From NCBI GenBank assembly GCA_023436395.1, contig JAEZJJ010000079.1:1-64000 (forward strand): a stretch of DNA of 64,000 nucleotides. The letters are read 5' to 3'. Made by a program: the position numbers and the translations under genes. The DNA comes from Bacillota bacterium (lineage in GTDB: Bacteria > Bacillota > Clostridia > Lachnospirales > Cellulosilyticaceae). This document shows positions 25,726 to 33,437 of the stretch, one piece after another. The notes under the pieces were generated by a model. The model was not told the origin of the DNA and searched no databases. It saw nothing but the letters and a program-made list of their open reading frames with translations. Position 1 is the stretch's first letter, and every line of letters starts with the position of its first letter.

Positions 25726-27318
25726 GTGGCAAATAACATCTTAGAAACACTTTTTGACGATGCTTCCATGCGTGAAGACAACTACTTTTGTGAACTTGTA
25801 GGTATTGCTGATGCTTCATCCTATAATGATACATTAGCACTCATTCATCATAAATTATCTGAACCTCATCAAGGCATTATCTTTGACAGAGAGATTCCTA
25901 AACCTAATGATCGCCCCCTTATAGATTCTATTTTAAGTGAACTGTCACATATGCGAATTGGCAACTTTGCTAATGAAGATATTAATCTCACTTCATCAGC
26001 CACTCTTAATGCCAAAATTAGACAAGCACTAGATCTCGTGACTCACTTGGCGATTCAGAAAGAACGTTTTGCGAATGAGACTATTCGTAATAACTTTATT
26101 GCCAAATTAATGATTTGGTGTAATCTCTATATTGATGATCTTGATTTTACCGGTAAAGAACCTCCTAAATGTTTGTTCTATGGTACTATTAAGAAGCATG
26201 AAGTTTATTTTTTAATGCTCCTTGCCCATATTGGAGTTGATGTCCTTTATTTTAATCCTACAGGTGATGCTACTCTAAATAATTTAGATGATGACCATCT
26301 TTGTCAAAAGGTCATCCTAGGCCCTATTTCTATGAACCAACTTCCTCCTCTTATGGATTATGTAAGTAAAGGTGTGGTTGTAGAAAAGGTCACTACTTTT
26401 GCACGTAGGGCAACTAATGAATTAGAACAAACGCTTTATAACGATACAGGCATCTATAAACCTTGGCAATTCTCTGATGGCACAACACGTCCTGTCATTA
26501 TGGACTCTGTCATCGAGGATACCCTGACTTATTGGAATGAACCTGCACGTTTAAGGCCAGGATTTAAAACTTCACAAAAAACAGTTTATACCCCTATTTT
26601 CTTCAGTAAAATTAGTGGTGTCTATAAGGACCACAATGAATATTTTGCTCTAGTAGATCAACTTAGAAATGCTAATAAATGTGTTTTTTATGAAACTACG
26701 CAGCTTACAGCTGGAGGCTATGGTCAAACAAGAAGTATTCAGTATCACAATATGCAAGGTAATGGCATGCCTCAAAATACAATGTCATATAATCAACAGG
26801 ACTTATATTCTTTGGCTTTTTGCTTAAATCCTGATAAAACCATTAATCGCACCTCTATTAGAGATCATGTACTTTACAAAAAATTACTCACTCTAAGAAA
26901 CGAAATTCAAGAGTTTATTTTGTCAAAAATAGAAGAAGTATGCTCACCTAGTCAGACGGCTTTCTTTAATTTTCCTATCACAGATAAAGAAAAACTAAAG
27001 TTAATGGCAGCTATTTTTACTGCTGAAGACCGTCTTTTAAATCTCATAGATGGTTATGACTTTACTGCGGATGTGCCTAAGGTCATTATTTATCTTAACT
27101 CTAGGGATACATTTAATACTGATGATGCCATGTTATTAGGCTTATTACGTGCTATGGGATTAGACTTTATCCTCTTATCCCCAAATGGTGCGAATAATAT
27201 AGAACTTGTCATCTCAGATAAATTGATTAATCAAATTAAGTTAGAAGAATTTGTTTACGATTTACCCCTTAAAGCACCTGCAAAGAAGGGTTCATTTTTT
27301 AGTAAATTATTTAGGTAA
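25726..27318 (+). CDS. YceG-like protein, Ter-associated
   Basis: 530 residues from the GTG at 25726. The PPK-L-(Y/F)-G ... DVLYFNPTGD motif near residue 146-190 and a second, weaker copy near the C-terminus (VPKVIIYL ... GLDFILLSPNG) are the hallmark of the YceG family found with TelA and TerD in Bacillus yceCDEFGHI-type operons. The biochemical role is unknown. The start needs care: AAGGAG (25699-25704) is 21 bases from the GTG, but an in-frame ATT at 25714 lies exactly 9 bases after GGAG, as the telA ATG does from its own GGAG. The true protein may begin at 25714. telA follows after 15 bases. Confidence 0.85.
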   Translation: MANNILETLFDDASMREDNYFCELVGIADASSYNDTLALIHHKLSEPHQGIIFDREIPKPNDRPLIDSILSELSHMRIGNFANEDINLTSSATLNAKIRQALDLVTHLAIQKERFANETIRNNFIAKLMIWCNLYIDDLDFTGKEPPKCLFYGTIKKHEVYFLMLLAHIGVDVLYFNPTGDATLNNLDDDHLCQKVILGPISMNQLPPLMDYVSKGVVVEKVTTFARRATNELEQTLYNDTGIYKPWQFSDGTTRPVIMDSVIEDTLTYWNEPARLRPGFKTSQKTVYTPIFFSKISGVYKDHNEYFALVDQLRNANKCVFYETTQLTAGGYGQTRSIQYHNMQGNGMPQNTMSYNQQDLYSLAFCLNPDKTINRTSIRDHVLYKKLLTLRNEIQEFILSKIEEVCSPSQTAFFNFPITDKEKLKLMAAIFTAEDRLLNLIDGYDFTADVPKVIIYLNSRDTFNTDDAMLLGLLRAMGLDFILLSPNGANNIELVISDKLINQIKLEEFVYDLPLKAPAKKGSFFSKLFR

Positions 27319-27333
27319 AAGGAGTGTTTGTAT

Positions 27334-28509
27334 ATGGGAATTTCATTAAATCCAACACCAGGTAGCCAGCCAGTACCTACCTTAGAAGAAACTGTATTAG
27401 GCGGTGTGAATTTAGAAAAGGCTGAAGCTAATATGCAAGTTGTACCTGTTCAAGAAGCGGATGTCGTTGCTTTCACACAATCTTATAAGCAAAAGCTTCG
27501 CCAGCTTCCAGAGGTAGAGAAATTAACTGAAGAAATTCATGTAGATGATATGAATAGTATTCTAGTATTTGGTCAAGAAGCCTCTCAAGGCATCTCTAAG
27601 ATTTCTGATAATCTTCTTTCTACAATGAAGGCTGTTAAAGCTGAAGAAGCTGGAGAAATGATTCAACAATTAACAAAAGTAATGGATAAGTTCGATATTA
27701 AAGAACTTGAGGACCTCAAAGAACCTTCTGCTCTTCAAAAGCTTTTTAATAAAGCTAAAAACTCTGTAGAGGCCCTCTTCCAAAAATATGAGAACATGGG
27801 TACAGAAGTCGATAAAATTTATGTTATTCTTAAAAAATATGAATTACAAATTCAAAATTCTAATGTTAGCCTTAAACAAATGTATGAGGGCAATATTGCT
27901 TACTATCAACAACTTGAAAAGTATATTGTTGCTGGTGAAATGGGTCTTGAAGAACTTGATACTAAACTTATTCCTCAATACGAGCAAGAAGCTCTTGCTT
28001 CAGGAGACCGTATGGCAATGACTACAGTTGAAACCCTCAAACGTACACGTGAAATGTTAGAGCAACGTGTATATGACCTTCAAATTGCAGAAAACATTGC
28101 GCTTCAAACCATTCCAATGATTCAAGGTATTCAGTACAGTAACTTTAATTTAACACGTAAAATCAATTCTGCTTTTATCATCACCCTTCCAATTTTTAAA
28201 CAATGCTTAGCCCAAGCTGTTCTTCTTAAACGTCAAGAACTTCAAGCTAAGAGCTTAAAAGCCCTTGATGATAAAACAAATGAATTATTATTAAGAAATG
28301 CTCAAAATATGGCCACACAAACAACTGCTATTGCTAAAATGGCTGGCTCAAGTTCTGTTCAAATGGAAACACTTGAAAAAACTTGGCAAACCATTGTTCA
28401 AGGTATTGAACAAACCAAACAAATCGAGGATGAAAATCATCGTATGCGCCAAGAAAATAGCATGAAGCTAGAACGTATGAAGCAAGATATGCTAGCTCCT
28501 AAAAGATAA
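27334..28509 (+). CDS. TelA-family toxic-anion resistance protein (YceH-like)
   Basis: 391 residues starting at the ATG at 27334, preceded by GGAG with 9 bases spacing (a TTG six bases upstream is in frame but less likely). The protein is almost all helical and coiled coil with many Gln/Lys/Glu, ending in a charged tail (MRQENSMKLERMKQDML). The stretch IPMIQGIQYSNFNLTRKINSAF is typical of TelA. TelA/KlaA proteins accompany tellurite and stress resistance; they interact with Ter components at the membrane in other bacteria. Co-transcribed with YceG; terminator directly after. Confidence 0.93.
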   Translation: MGISLNPTPGSQPVPTLEETVLGGVNLEKAEANMQVVPVQEADVVAFTQSYKQKLRQLPEVEKLTEEIHVDDMNSILVFGQEASQGISKISDNLLSTMKAVKAEEAGEMIQQLTKVMDKFDIKELEDLKEPSALQKLFNKAKNSVEALFQKYENMGTEVDKIYVILKKYELQIQNSNVSLKQMYEGNIAYYQQLEKYIVAGEMGLEELDTKLIPQYEQEALASGDRMAMTTVETLKRTREMLEQRVYDLQIAENIALQTIPMIQGIQYSNFNLTRKINSAFIITLPIFKQCLAQAVLLKRQELQAKSLKALDDKTNELLLRNAQNMATQTTAIAKMAGSSSVQMETLEKTWQTIVQGIEQTKQIEDENHRMRQENSMKLERMKQDMLAPKR

Positions 28510-28517
28510 ATAAACCC

Positions 28518-28549
28518 AAAAGGTGCAACCTTATCGTTGCACCTTTTTT
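28518..28549 (+). terminator. Terminator after telA
   Basis: Stem AAAAGGTGCAAC (28518-28529) with GTTGCACCTTTT (28536-28547), loop of 6 bases, T6. Confidence 0.92.
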
Positions 28550-28569
28550 GTATTTACCTTACTTAATAT

Positions 28570-28624
28570 TGAAAGAATTTTTTAAGAATTATTTAAGAAA
28601 ATTTCCTATTTTATGCGTTATACT
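28570..28624 (+). promoter_or_regulatory. Response-regulator promoter with three direct repeats
   Basis: TTTAAGAA at 28581-28588 and 28592-28599, with a weaker copy (TGAAAGAA) at 28570-28577, all with an 11-base period, as in PhoB/OmpR-type boxes. The -10 TATACT (28619-28624) is 19 bases after the last repeat and there is no -35, so activation by the neighbouring response regulator (self-regulation) is likely. Confidence 0.55.
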
Positions 28625-28655
28625 CATGTTAATCAAGAAAAAGGAGAGGTGATTT

Positions 28656-29354
28656 ATGGAAGAAATCAATATTCTTATAGCTGATGATGATTTGCAAATT
28701 AGAGAAGTTCTTTCTAAGCTTCTAGAACTTGAAGGCTATACAACCTATCAAGCAGGGGACGGAACTGAGGTGCTTAGCTGTATGTCCTCTCACCCCATTC
28801 AACTTATTATTTTAGATGTGATGATGCCTAATCTAAATGGGCTTACTACTCTGCTTAAAATTAGAGAAAAACATAATGTACCTGTTATTATGCTTTCTGC
28901 TAAAACTGAAGAAACAGATAAAGTAAGTGGGCTAAGCTTAGGGGCTGATGATTACATCGAAAAACCATTTCATACAGCCGAGCTCCTAGCTAGAGTTAAA
29001 TCACAACTAAGAAGATATATGATCTTAGGAACCTCTACTCCCTCATCAATAAGCGATACTATTGAATTGGGAGATTTAGTTCTTAATTTATCTACAAAGG
29101 AAATCTTAGTATGTGGTATCGCTTATTCATTAACTCCAACTGAATATAAAATACTACAGTTACTGATGAGTCATCCTAATCATGTGTTTTCTGCTGAACA
29201 AATTTACGAGAATATTTGGACAGAAATGGGATATGCCGTAGAAAATACAGTAATGGTACATATTAGACGTATTCGTGAAAAAATCGAGGTTAATCCTAAA
29301 GAACCAAAATACTTAAAGGTGGTGTGGGGCATTGGATACAAAATTGAATACTAG
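28656..29354 (+). CDS. OmpR-family response regulator
   Basis: 232 residues: receiver domain with the acidic pair at D10-D12, phospho-acceptor D54 (LIILDVMMP), T/S switch (MLSAKT) and lysine in DYIEKPF; then a winged-helix DNA-binding domain ending VWGIGYKIE. AGGAGAGG 7 bases before the ATG. The kinase gene begins inside its last codons. The target genes are not known, but the 11-base repeats upstream suggest it controls its own promoter. Confidence 0.96.
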   Translation: MEEINILIADDDLQIREVLSKLLELEGYTTYQAGDGTEVLSCMSSHPIQLIILDVMMPNLNGLTTLLKIREKHNVPVIMLSAKTEETDKVSGLSLGADDYIEKPFHTAELLARVKSQLRRYMILGTSTPSSISDTIELGDLVLNLSTKEILVCGIAYSLTPTEYKILQLLMSHPNHVFSAEQIYENIWTEMGYAVENTVMVHIRRIREKIEVNPKEPKYLKVVWGIGYKIEY

Positions 29355-30912
29355 AAATACCGTTTTATTTATTATAACTTTTTTAATAACCTGTTGCTGT
29401 TTAGGGTTTTTTTGCTATTTTTCTATAAAATTAAAATACGATTTAGCTTTATATCTAAAATGTTTATCCAATTCACAGATTAAGTTTTATGGTGTGATGT
29501 TGCCTTTAATCATTATAGTCTGTCAGCTTATTATCTATATATTCTTTCTCAAACCCTTACCCTCAAAAAAGTTTTATGACCGTTTTTCCTTTGAACTAGT
29601 TCTACTACTTTCTCTCTTATTTTCTTGTTTTATCTTCCAAGAAATCTATAAGTTATATCATTTAAATGTACGAAAAATAGCTACTTGGTTTCCTGTTCCC
29701 AACCTCTATCTTCCTTTAATGATTAGTACTTTTATGAGGTTAATGCTTCTGTTTATATTGTTTCTAGTTTTATTGACATTACTAATTCATCAAATAAAAT
29801 GCCATCTAACACCAAATAACTCTTTAATCATTAAGCTTTATGAACTTTACCATAAACATCAGTTAAAAAAAACCTTCAATAAGCAGCTCAGAAAATTAAA
29901 GCAGCATTTCTTCTTATTACAAGGTTTGATTTTACTCTATGAAATCATTATGACATACCATCTCACTTTTATTCACTTTGATTTTTTATCTTTCCTTGGT
30001 ATCTTCCTAATGATTATACTGCCATTACTTCTTGAACTTTTACTATTTTATATCAGTTTTAGACCTTCTAGGTTTGAAAAGGATTTGATGATCCTCATTG
30101 AACAGACCAATGAACTCATCACTTCTAAGGGCGCAATAACCTCTCCTCTTGATGAATATTCTCCTGTTTTTAAATACAGCAATAATCTTTGCAAGCTTCA
30201 GGAAATTCTTAAAGACAATGTAGAGAAACAAATTAAAAATGAACGTGCTCGCTTAGAATTAATCACTAATATTTCCCATGATTTAAAGACACCGCTTACC
30301 TCTATCATAGGTTATATTGATTTACTCAAAAAAGAAGAACTCAGCCCGCAAGCTACTCATTATATAGAGTCCCTTTCAAAGAAAGCCATCTATCTTAATA
30401 GTATGCTCAAAGATTTATTAGACTTATCTAAAATAGTAAGTGGTAATATGCCTCTAGAACTCACCAAGATGGATCTTAATACCCTCATCACTCAAACCTT
30501 ACTGGATATGGAAGAAGAAATAGCTTCTACAGGGTTTGTAATCAAAACAAAACTCAGTGGAGAAAATTTATTATTTAACGGAGATAGCTTTAAGCTTCAT
30601 CGTGTTTGTCGAAATTTACTTGAGAATGCACTTAAGTATTCATTAGTTGGTTCAAGAATATTTATTACTACTACGGCACAAGGCACTGGAATTAATCTAA
30701 CCATCCAAAATACCTCTGCCTATGAAATGACTTTTACACCTGAAGAAATAGTAGAACGTTTCGTGAGGGGTGATTCTTCTCGAGTTGGTTCAGGGTGTGG
30801 GCTTGGTCTTGCTATTGCCAAAAGTTATACAGAACTCTGTAATGGTCATTTTGAACTTATACTAGATGGTGATTTATTTAAAGTCAAACTCCATTTTAAT
30901 AACATACAATAA
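29332..30912 (+). CDS. Sensor histidine kinase
   Basis: 526 residues. The first half holds about six to eight transmembrane helices (multi-pass sensor region, no large extracellular domain, thus perhaps sensing within the membrane); then a HisKA domain with H316 in SHDLKTPLTSI, and an HATPase domain with N-box HRVCRNLLENALKYS and G-box GCGLGLAIAKSY. The start is TTG at 29332, overlapping the response regulator by 23 bases; a second TTG at 29344 is possible. Partner of the OmpR-type regulator. Confidence 0.93.
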   Translation: MDTKLNTRNTVLFIITFLITCCCLGFFCYFSIKLKYDLALYLKCLSNSQIKFYGVMLPLIIIVCQLIIYIFFLKPLPSKKFYDRFSFELVLLLSLLFSCFIFQEIYKLYHLNVRKIATWFPVPNLYLPLMISTFMRLMLLFILFLVLLTLLIHQIKCHLTPNNSLIIKLYELYHKHQLKKTFNKQLRKLKQHFFLLQGLILLYEIIMTYHLTFIHFDFLSFLGIFLMIILPLLLELLLFYISFRPSRFEKDLMILIEQTNELITSKGAITSPLDEYSPVFKYSNNLCKLQEILKDNVEKQIKNERARLELITNISHDLKTPLTSIIGYIDLLKKEELSPQATHYIESLSKKAIYLNSMLKDLLDLSKIVSGNMPLELTKMDLNTLITQTLLDMEEEIASTGFVIKTKLSGENLLFNGDSFKLHRVCRNLLENALKYSLVGSRIFITTTAQGTGINLTIQNTSAYEMTFTPEEIVERFVRGDSSRVGSGCGLGLAIAKSYTELCNGHFELILDGDLFKVKLHFNNIQ

Positions 30913-30928
30913 TAGGCTCTACGATTAA

Positions 30929-31057
30929 ATGGTTAAATCTGCTATTACTGCTGAAGAGTTTTGGGGAATTACTTTGAAAACTAGTAATTGTAATGAAGTC
31001 GGTTTAGAGGGTATTATTAATCCTTATGGCATTATTGAAACTTTACAAAAGCACTAA
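30929..31057 (+). pseudogene. Short ORF or gene remnant (42 residues)
   Basis: ATG at 30929 to TAA at 31055-31057, beginning MVKSAITAEEFWGIT and ending IIETLQKH. There is no ribosome-binding site. The composition looks protein-like and the ORF stands right behind the kinase gene and before a terminator. It could be a leftover of a larger gene. I do not know the family. Confidence 0.3.
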
Positions 31058-31070
31058 AACGGCACCTCCT

Positions 31071-31119
31071 AAAAAAGCCCCTTGTGTTAGCTAAAATAAG
31101 TCTAACGCAAGGGGTTTTT
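31071..31119. terminator. Bidirectional terminator
   Basis: Stem AAAAAGCCCCTTG-GTTAG against CTAAC-CAAGGGGTTTTT with a central mismatch and 11-base loop. It ends the kinase unit and the convergent TspO gene. Confidence 0.85.
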
Positions 31120-31177
31120 CTATAGCAACATATGCATATACTAAATGAAAACTAACGTATTAGGTTTAAAGCATAAG

Positions 31178-31651
31178 TTAACGGTTTAAATAATAAATCA
31201 TGAAATTCAAATAGCCTGCAAAAGTCACCCATAGTAAATAGGGGATTTGGAGTTTAGCTGCCACTTTACTCACCTTATTAAATAAAATAATCATAATGAC
31301 TATTAATACCCATAAAATAATTAAGATAATGAATGATAATAATCTAGCTTGGAAATTAAAAAATACAATGGACCATAAAAAATTAAAGAATAATTGATAA
31401 ATGTAAACACTTAATGCCTTTTCCTTCTCTGCTTGTGGTGCATCTGCCGAATAAACTAAATAAGCCGATATACCCATTAATATGTATAATATTGTCCATA
31501 CAATAGGAAATAGCCACCCTGGTGGTGCTAATGGGGGTTTATTAAACATACTATAAACATCCATGCTATTTCTAGTTAATATTCCTGCTAAAGCACCTAC
31601 CCCCACACTAATCAATATACTTATTATAAGTTGCTTCCAATTTACCCTCAT
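31178..31651 (-). CDS. tspO: TspO/MBR family tryptophan-rich sensory protein
   Basis: 157 residues, five transmembrane helices. Signature segments: KPPLAPPGWLFPIVWTILYILMG in helix I-II, the NFLWSIVFF helix and WVTFAGYLNFMIYYLN at the end. TspO proteins bind porphyrins and lipids in the membrane and often take part in stress or redox adaptation. Length is that of the family. AGGTG 6 bases before the ATG. Single-gene unit. Confidence 0.95.
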   Translation of the reverse strand: MRVNWKQLIISILISVGVGALAGILTRNSMDVYSMFNKPPLAPPGWLFPIVWTILYILMGISAYLVYSADAPQAEKEKALSVYIYQLFFNFLWSIVFFNFQARLLSFIILIILWVLIVIMIILFNKVSKVAAKLQIPYLLWVTFAGYLNFMIYYLNR

Positions 31652-31772
31652 TTTATCACCTCATCCTATTGTATGCGACATGTCCAAATATATGACTCGA
31701 ATTTAATAGGATAAGAAAAAAAGTGAATATCACAAAACTATAAAAATAGTTTTTGATTTCCACTTTACAATA

Positions 31773-32258
31773 CTATGCCTCAAGCAACTCATCAATTATA
31801 TTTTTTGCTTCTATTTCTGAAATCCTTTTTATAATGGCAAACTCATCTACTAACAACCTTTTGGCTTGTAATAAAGTTGTCTTTTCACTATTATTAAGGG
31901 ATTTGATTTGCTCCATACAACTTAAATCTCTCACCACTTCTCCACATTCAATAAAAGAACCTGATGAAAGCTTAGCTTGATTTTTCTTCATTCTTTGCTT
32001 AATATCCATAGAATAATCTACCTGAACTTCTTTATTTACTAATAATTCTGTGACTTTATTAGCAGTTTCTTCATTATCTACTTTTCTAAAGCCAGAATCT
32101 CCAATACGTTCTGTAGGGATCATCATCATTATATCCGGTGACTTCATATGAATAACAACATATTCCCTAGATTCATTTAGCATTGTTCTTGCTTCGATAG
32201 CTTCTACAATACCACTTCCTCTCATTGGACAAAAAACTGTCTCACCAACTTTAAACAT
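31773..32258 (-). CDS. CarD/CdnL-family RNA-polymerase-binding regulator
   Basis: 161 residues. Residues 1-55 form the Tudor-like RNAP-interaction domain: FKVGETVFCPMRGSGIVEAIE is the family start. The C-terminal two thirds are helical, as in CdnL, where they touch DNA upstream of the -10 bubble. CarD proteins stabilise open promoter complexes, often at rRNA promoters. GGAGG before the ATG. Its own leader has a promoter, a dyad and an attenuator-like hairpin. Confidence 0.9.
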   Translation of the reverse strand: MFKVGETVFCPMRGSGIVEAIEARTMLNESREYVVIHMKSPDIMMMIPTERIGDSGFRKVDNEETANKVTELLVNKEVQVDYSMDIKQRMKKNQAKLSSGSFIECGEVVRDLSCMEQIKSLNNSEKTTLLQAKRLLVDEFAIIKRISEIEAKNIIDELLEA

Positions 32259-32290
32259 ACCCTTACACCTCCAATAATATACTCTATGTT

Positions 32291-32391
32291 AAAAAAAGGG
32301 CAGAACTTCTGTCCTCCCTGCTTTTTATTAACTATGCTCTTATAACACTTTCTGTATTTGACGATTTAACTGTACCTATCATTTAAGGTAC
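32291..32391 (-). promoter_or_regulatory. carD control region: operator-like dyad, extended -10 and leader hairpin
   Basis: On the minus strand in order: dyad AGGTAC-N8-GTACCT at 32372-32391, an extended -10 TGTTATAAG at 32339-32347, then a leader hairpin (AGGG/CCCT and CAGA/TCTG arms with a four-base bulge, 32297-32319) followed by seven T (32297-32291), which could act as an attenuator. The ribosome site comes after it. I do not see a gene elsewhere in 32392-32610. Confidence 0.4.
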
Positions 32392-32630
32392 CTCCTACTG
32401 TGAGTTTTTTATACAAATAATAAGATAAAAAAATTCACATCCAATTACAAACTATATATCACCATATAATTTCTAATCACATGTGAAATCTATAAATATA
32501 CTCTGTATCTACTTACTATTATACTCTTTTTACGAATGAAGTCAAATGCATATTATATATATTAAAATTATTCCCACTTCCGAGCTCCATTATGCATATT
32601 TATTTCTAAATCTCACTTGATGTGAAGTTA

Positions 32631-32639
32631 TGCTATAAT
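32631..32639 (+). promoter_or_regulatory. Extended -10 promoter for the YgjP-like gene
   Basis: TGCTATAAT (32631-32639), about 35 bases before the ATG at 32675. Confidence 0.55.
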
Positions 32640-32674
32640 ACCCTTATTGACTTTTATTAGAATGGAGTAGACTT

Positions 32675-33328
32675 ATGAAATTAATCATAGACCATAAAGA
32701 AATAGTATTTACAGTATCTTCTACTAAGTCTAAAAAAATGTCCCTAGAGATTACTCCTGAAGGACATATTACTGTTAAAGCCCCTGCTAAAACTTCAGAG
32801 TCTGCTATTACAGATTTTATCAAAGCACATGCCCAAACAATCTTCGCCTTTGAAGAACGATTAAATAATAGGAAGTTCATCTCTAGTAAGAAAAATTATA
32901 CAGAAGAAGAAACCTTTTTATTTCAAGGTAAAGCTTGCCAATTATCTGACTTATTAGATTCTCTTCCTGAAACAGAAGAAGAAACACAACTACTTTTAAA
33001 AAAATTTTATACCACTCAAACTAAAGCCATTACCAAAAAACGTGTGCGTCATTTCGAAAAAATTATTGGTGTTAAAGCCAAGAGTGTTACCATTGTAGAC
33101 TCTCCTATGTCTTGGGGAACTTGTAACAATTATAAGGAGCTTACCTTTAATTATAAACTTTCTATGGCACCACCTGCTGTCATTGACTATGTAGTCATTC
33201 ATGAACTTTGCCATATCTTACATTTAAACCATGACCGTTCTTTTTGGAGAAAAGTAGGTGCTTTTGATCCTAATTTCAAAGAACATCAGGCATATTTAGC
33301 ACGCTTTGGTGGTGTTATGACTATTTAG
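32675..33328 (+). CDS. YgjP/DUF45-type zinc metallopeptidase-like protein
   Basis: 217 residues of the M48-related YgjP family. The HEXXH-type zinc motif is HELCH (in VIHELCHILHLNHDRSFW), with the third ligand region around RSFWRK. The segment SWGTCNNYKELTFNYKL is the family's conserved strand. YgjP proteins resemble SprT/Wss1-like proteases and often work next to restriction or repair genes, though here the neighbours are CarD and an ABC transporter. No signal peptide, so cytoplasmic. Ribosome site ATGGAG at a good distance. Confidence 0.9.
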   Translation: MKLIIDHKEIVFTVSSTKSKKMSLEITPEGHITVKAPAKTSESAITDFIKAHAQTIFAFEERLNNRKFISSKKNYTEEETFLFQGKACQLSDLLDSLPETEEETQLLLKKFYTTQTKAITKKRVRHFEKIIGVKAKSVTIVDSPMSWGTCNNYKELTFNYKLSMAPPAVIDYVVIHELCHILHLNHDRSFWRKVGAFDPNFKEHQAYLARFGGVMTI

Positions 33329-33437
33329 TTTTTCATTTAAGGATTTTTTAATAAATACGCTTTATACTTTTACTTACCTACTAACAAAGATTAATCTAAT
33401 GTTTTTTAATACCTATATCTTTAAAAGGAGTGAGATA

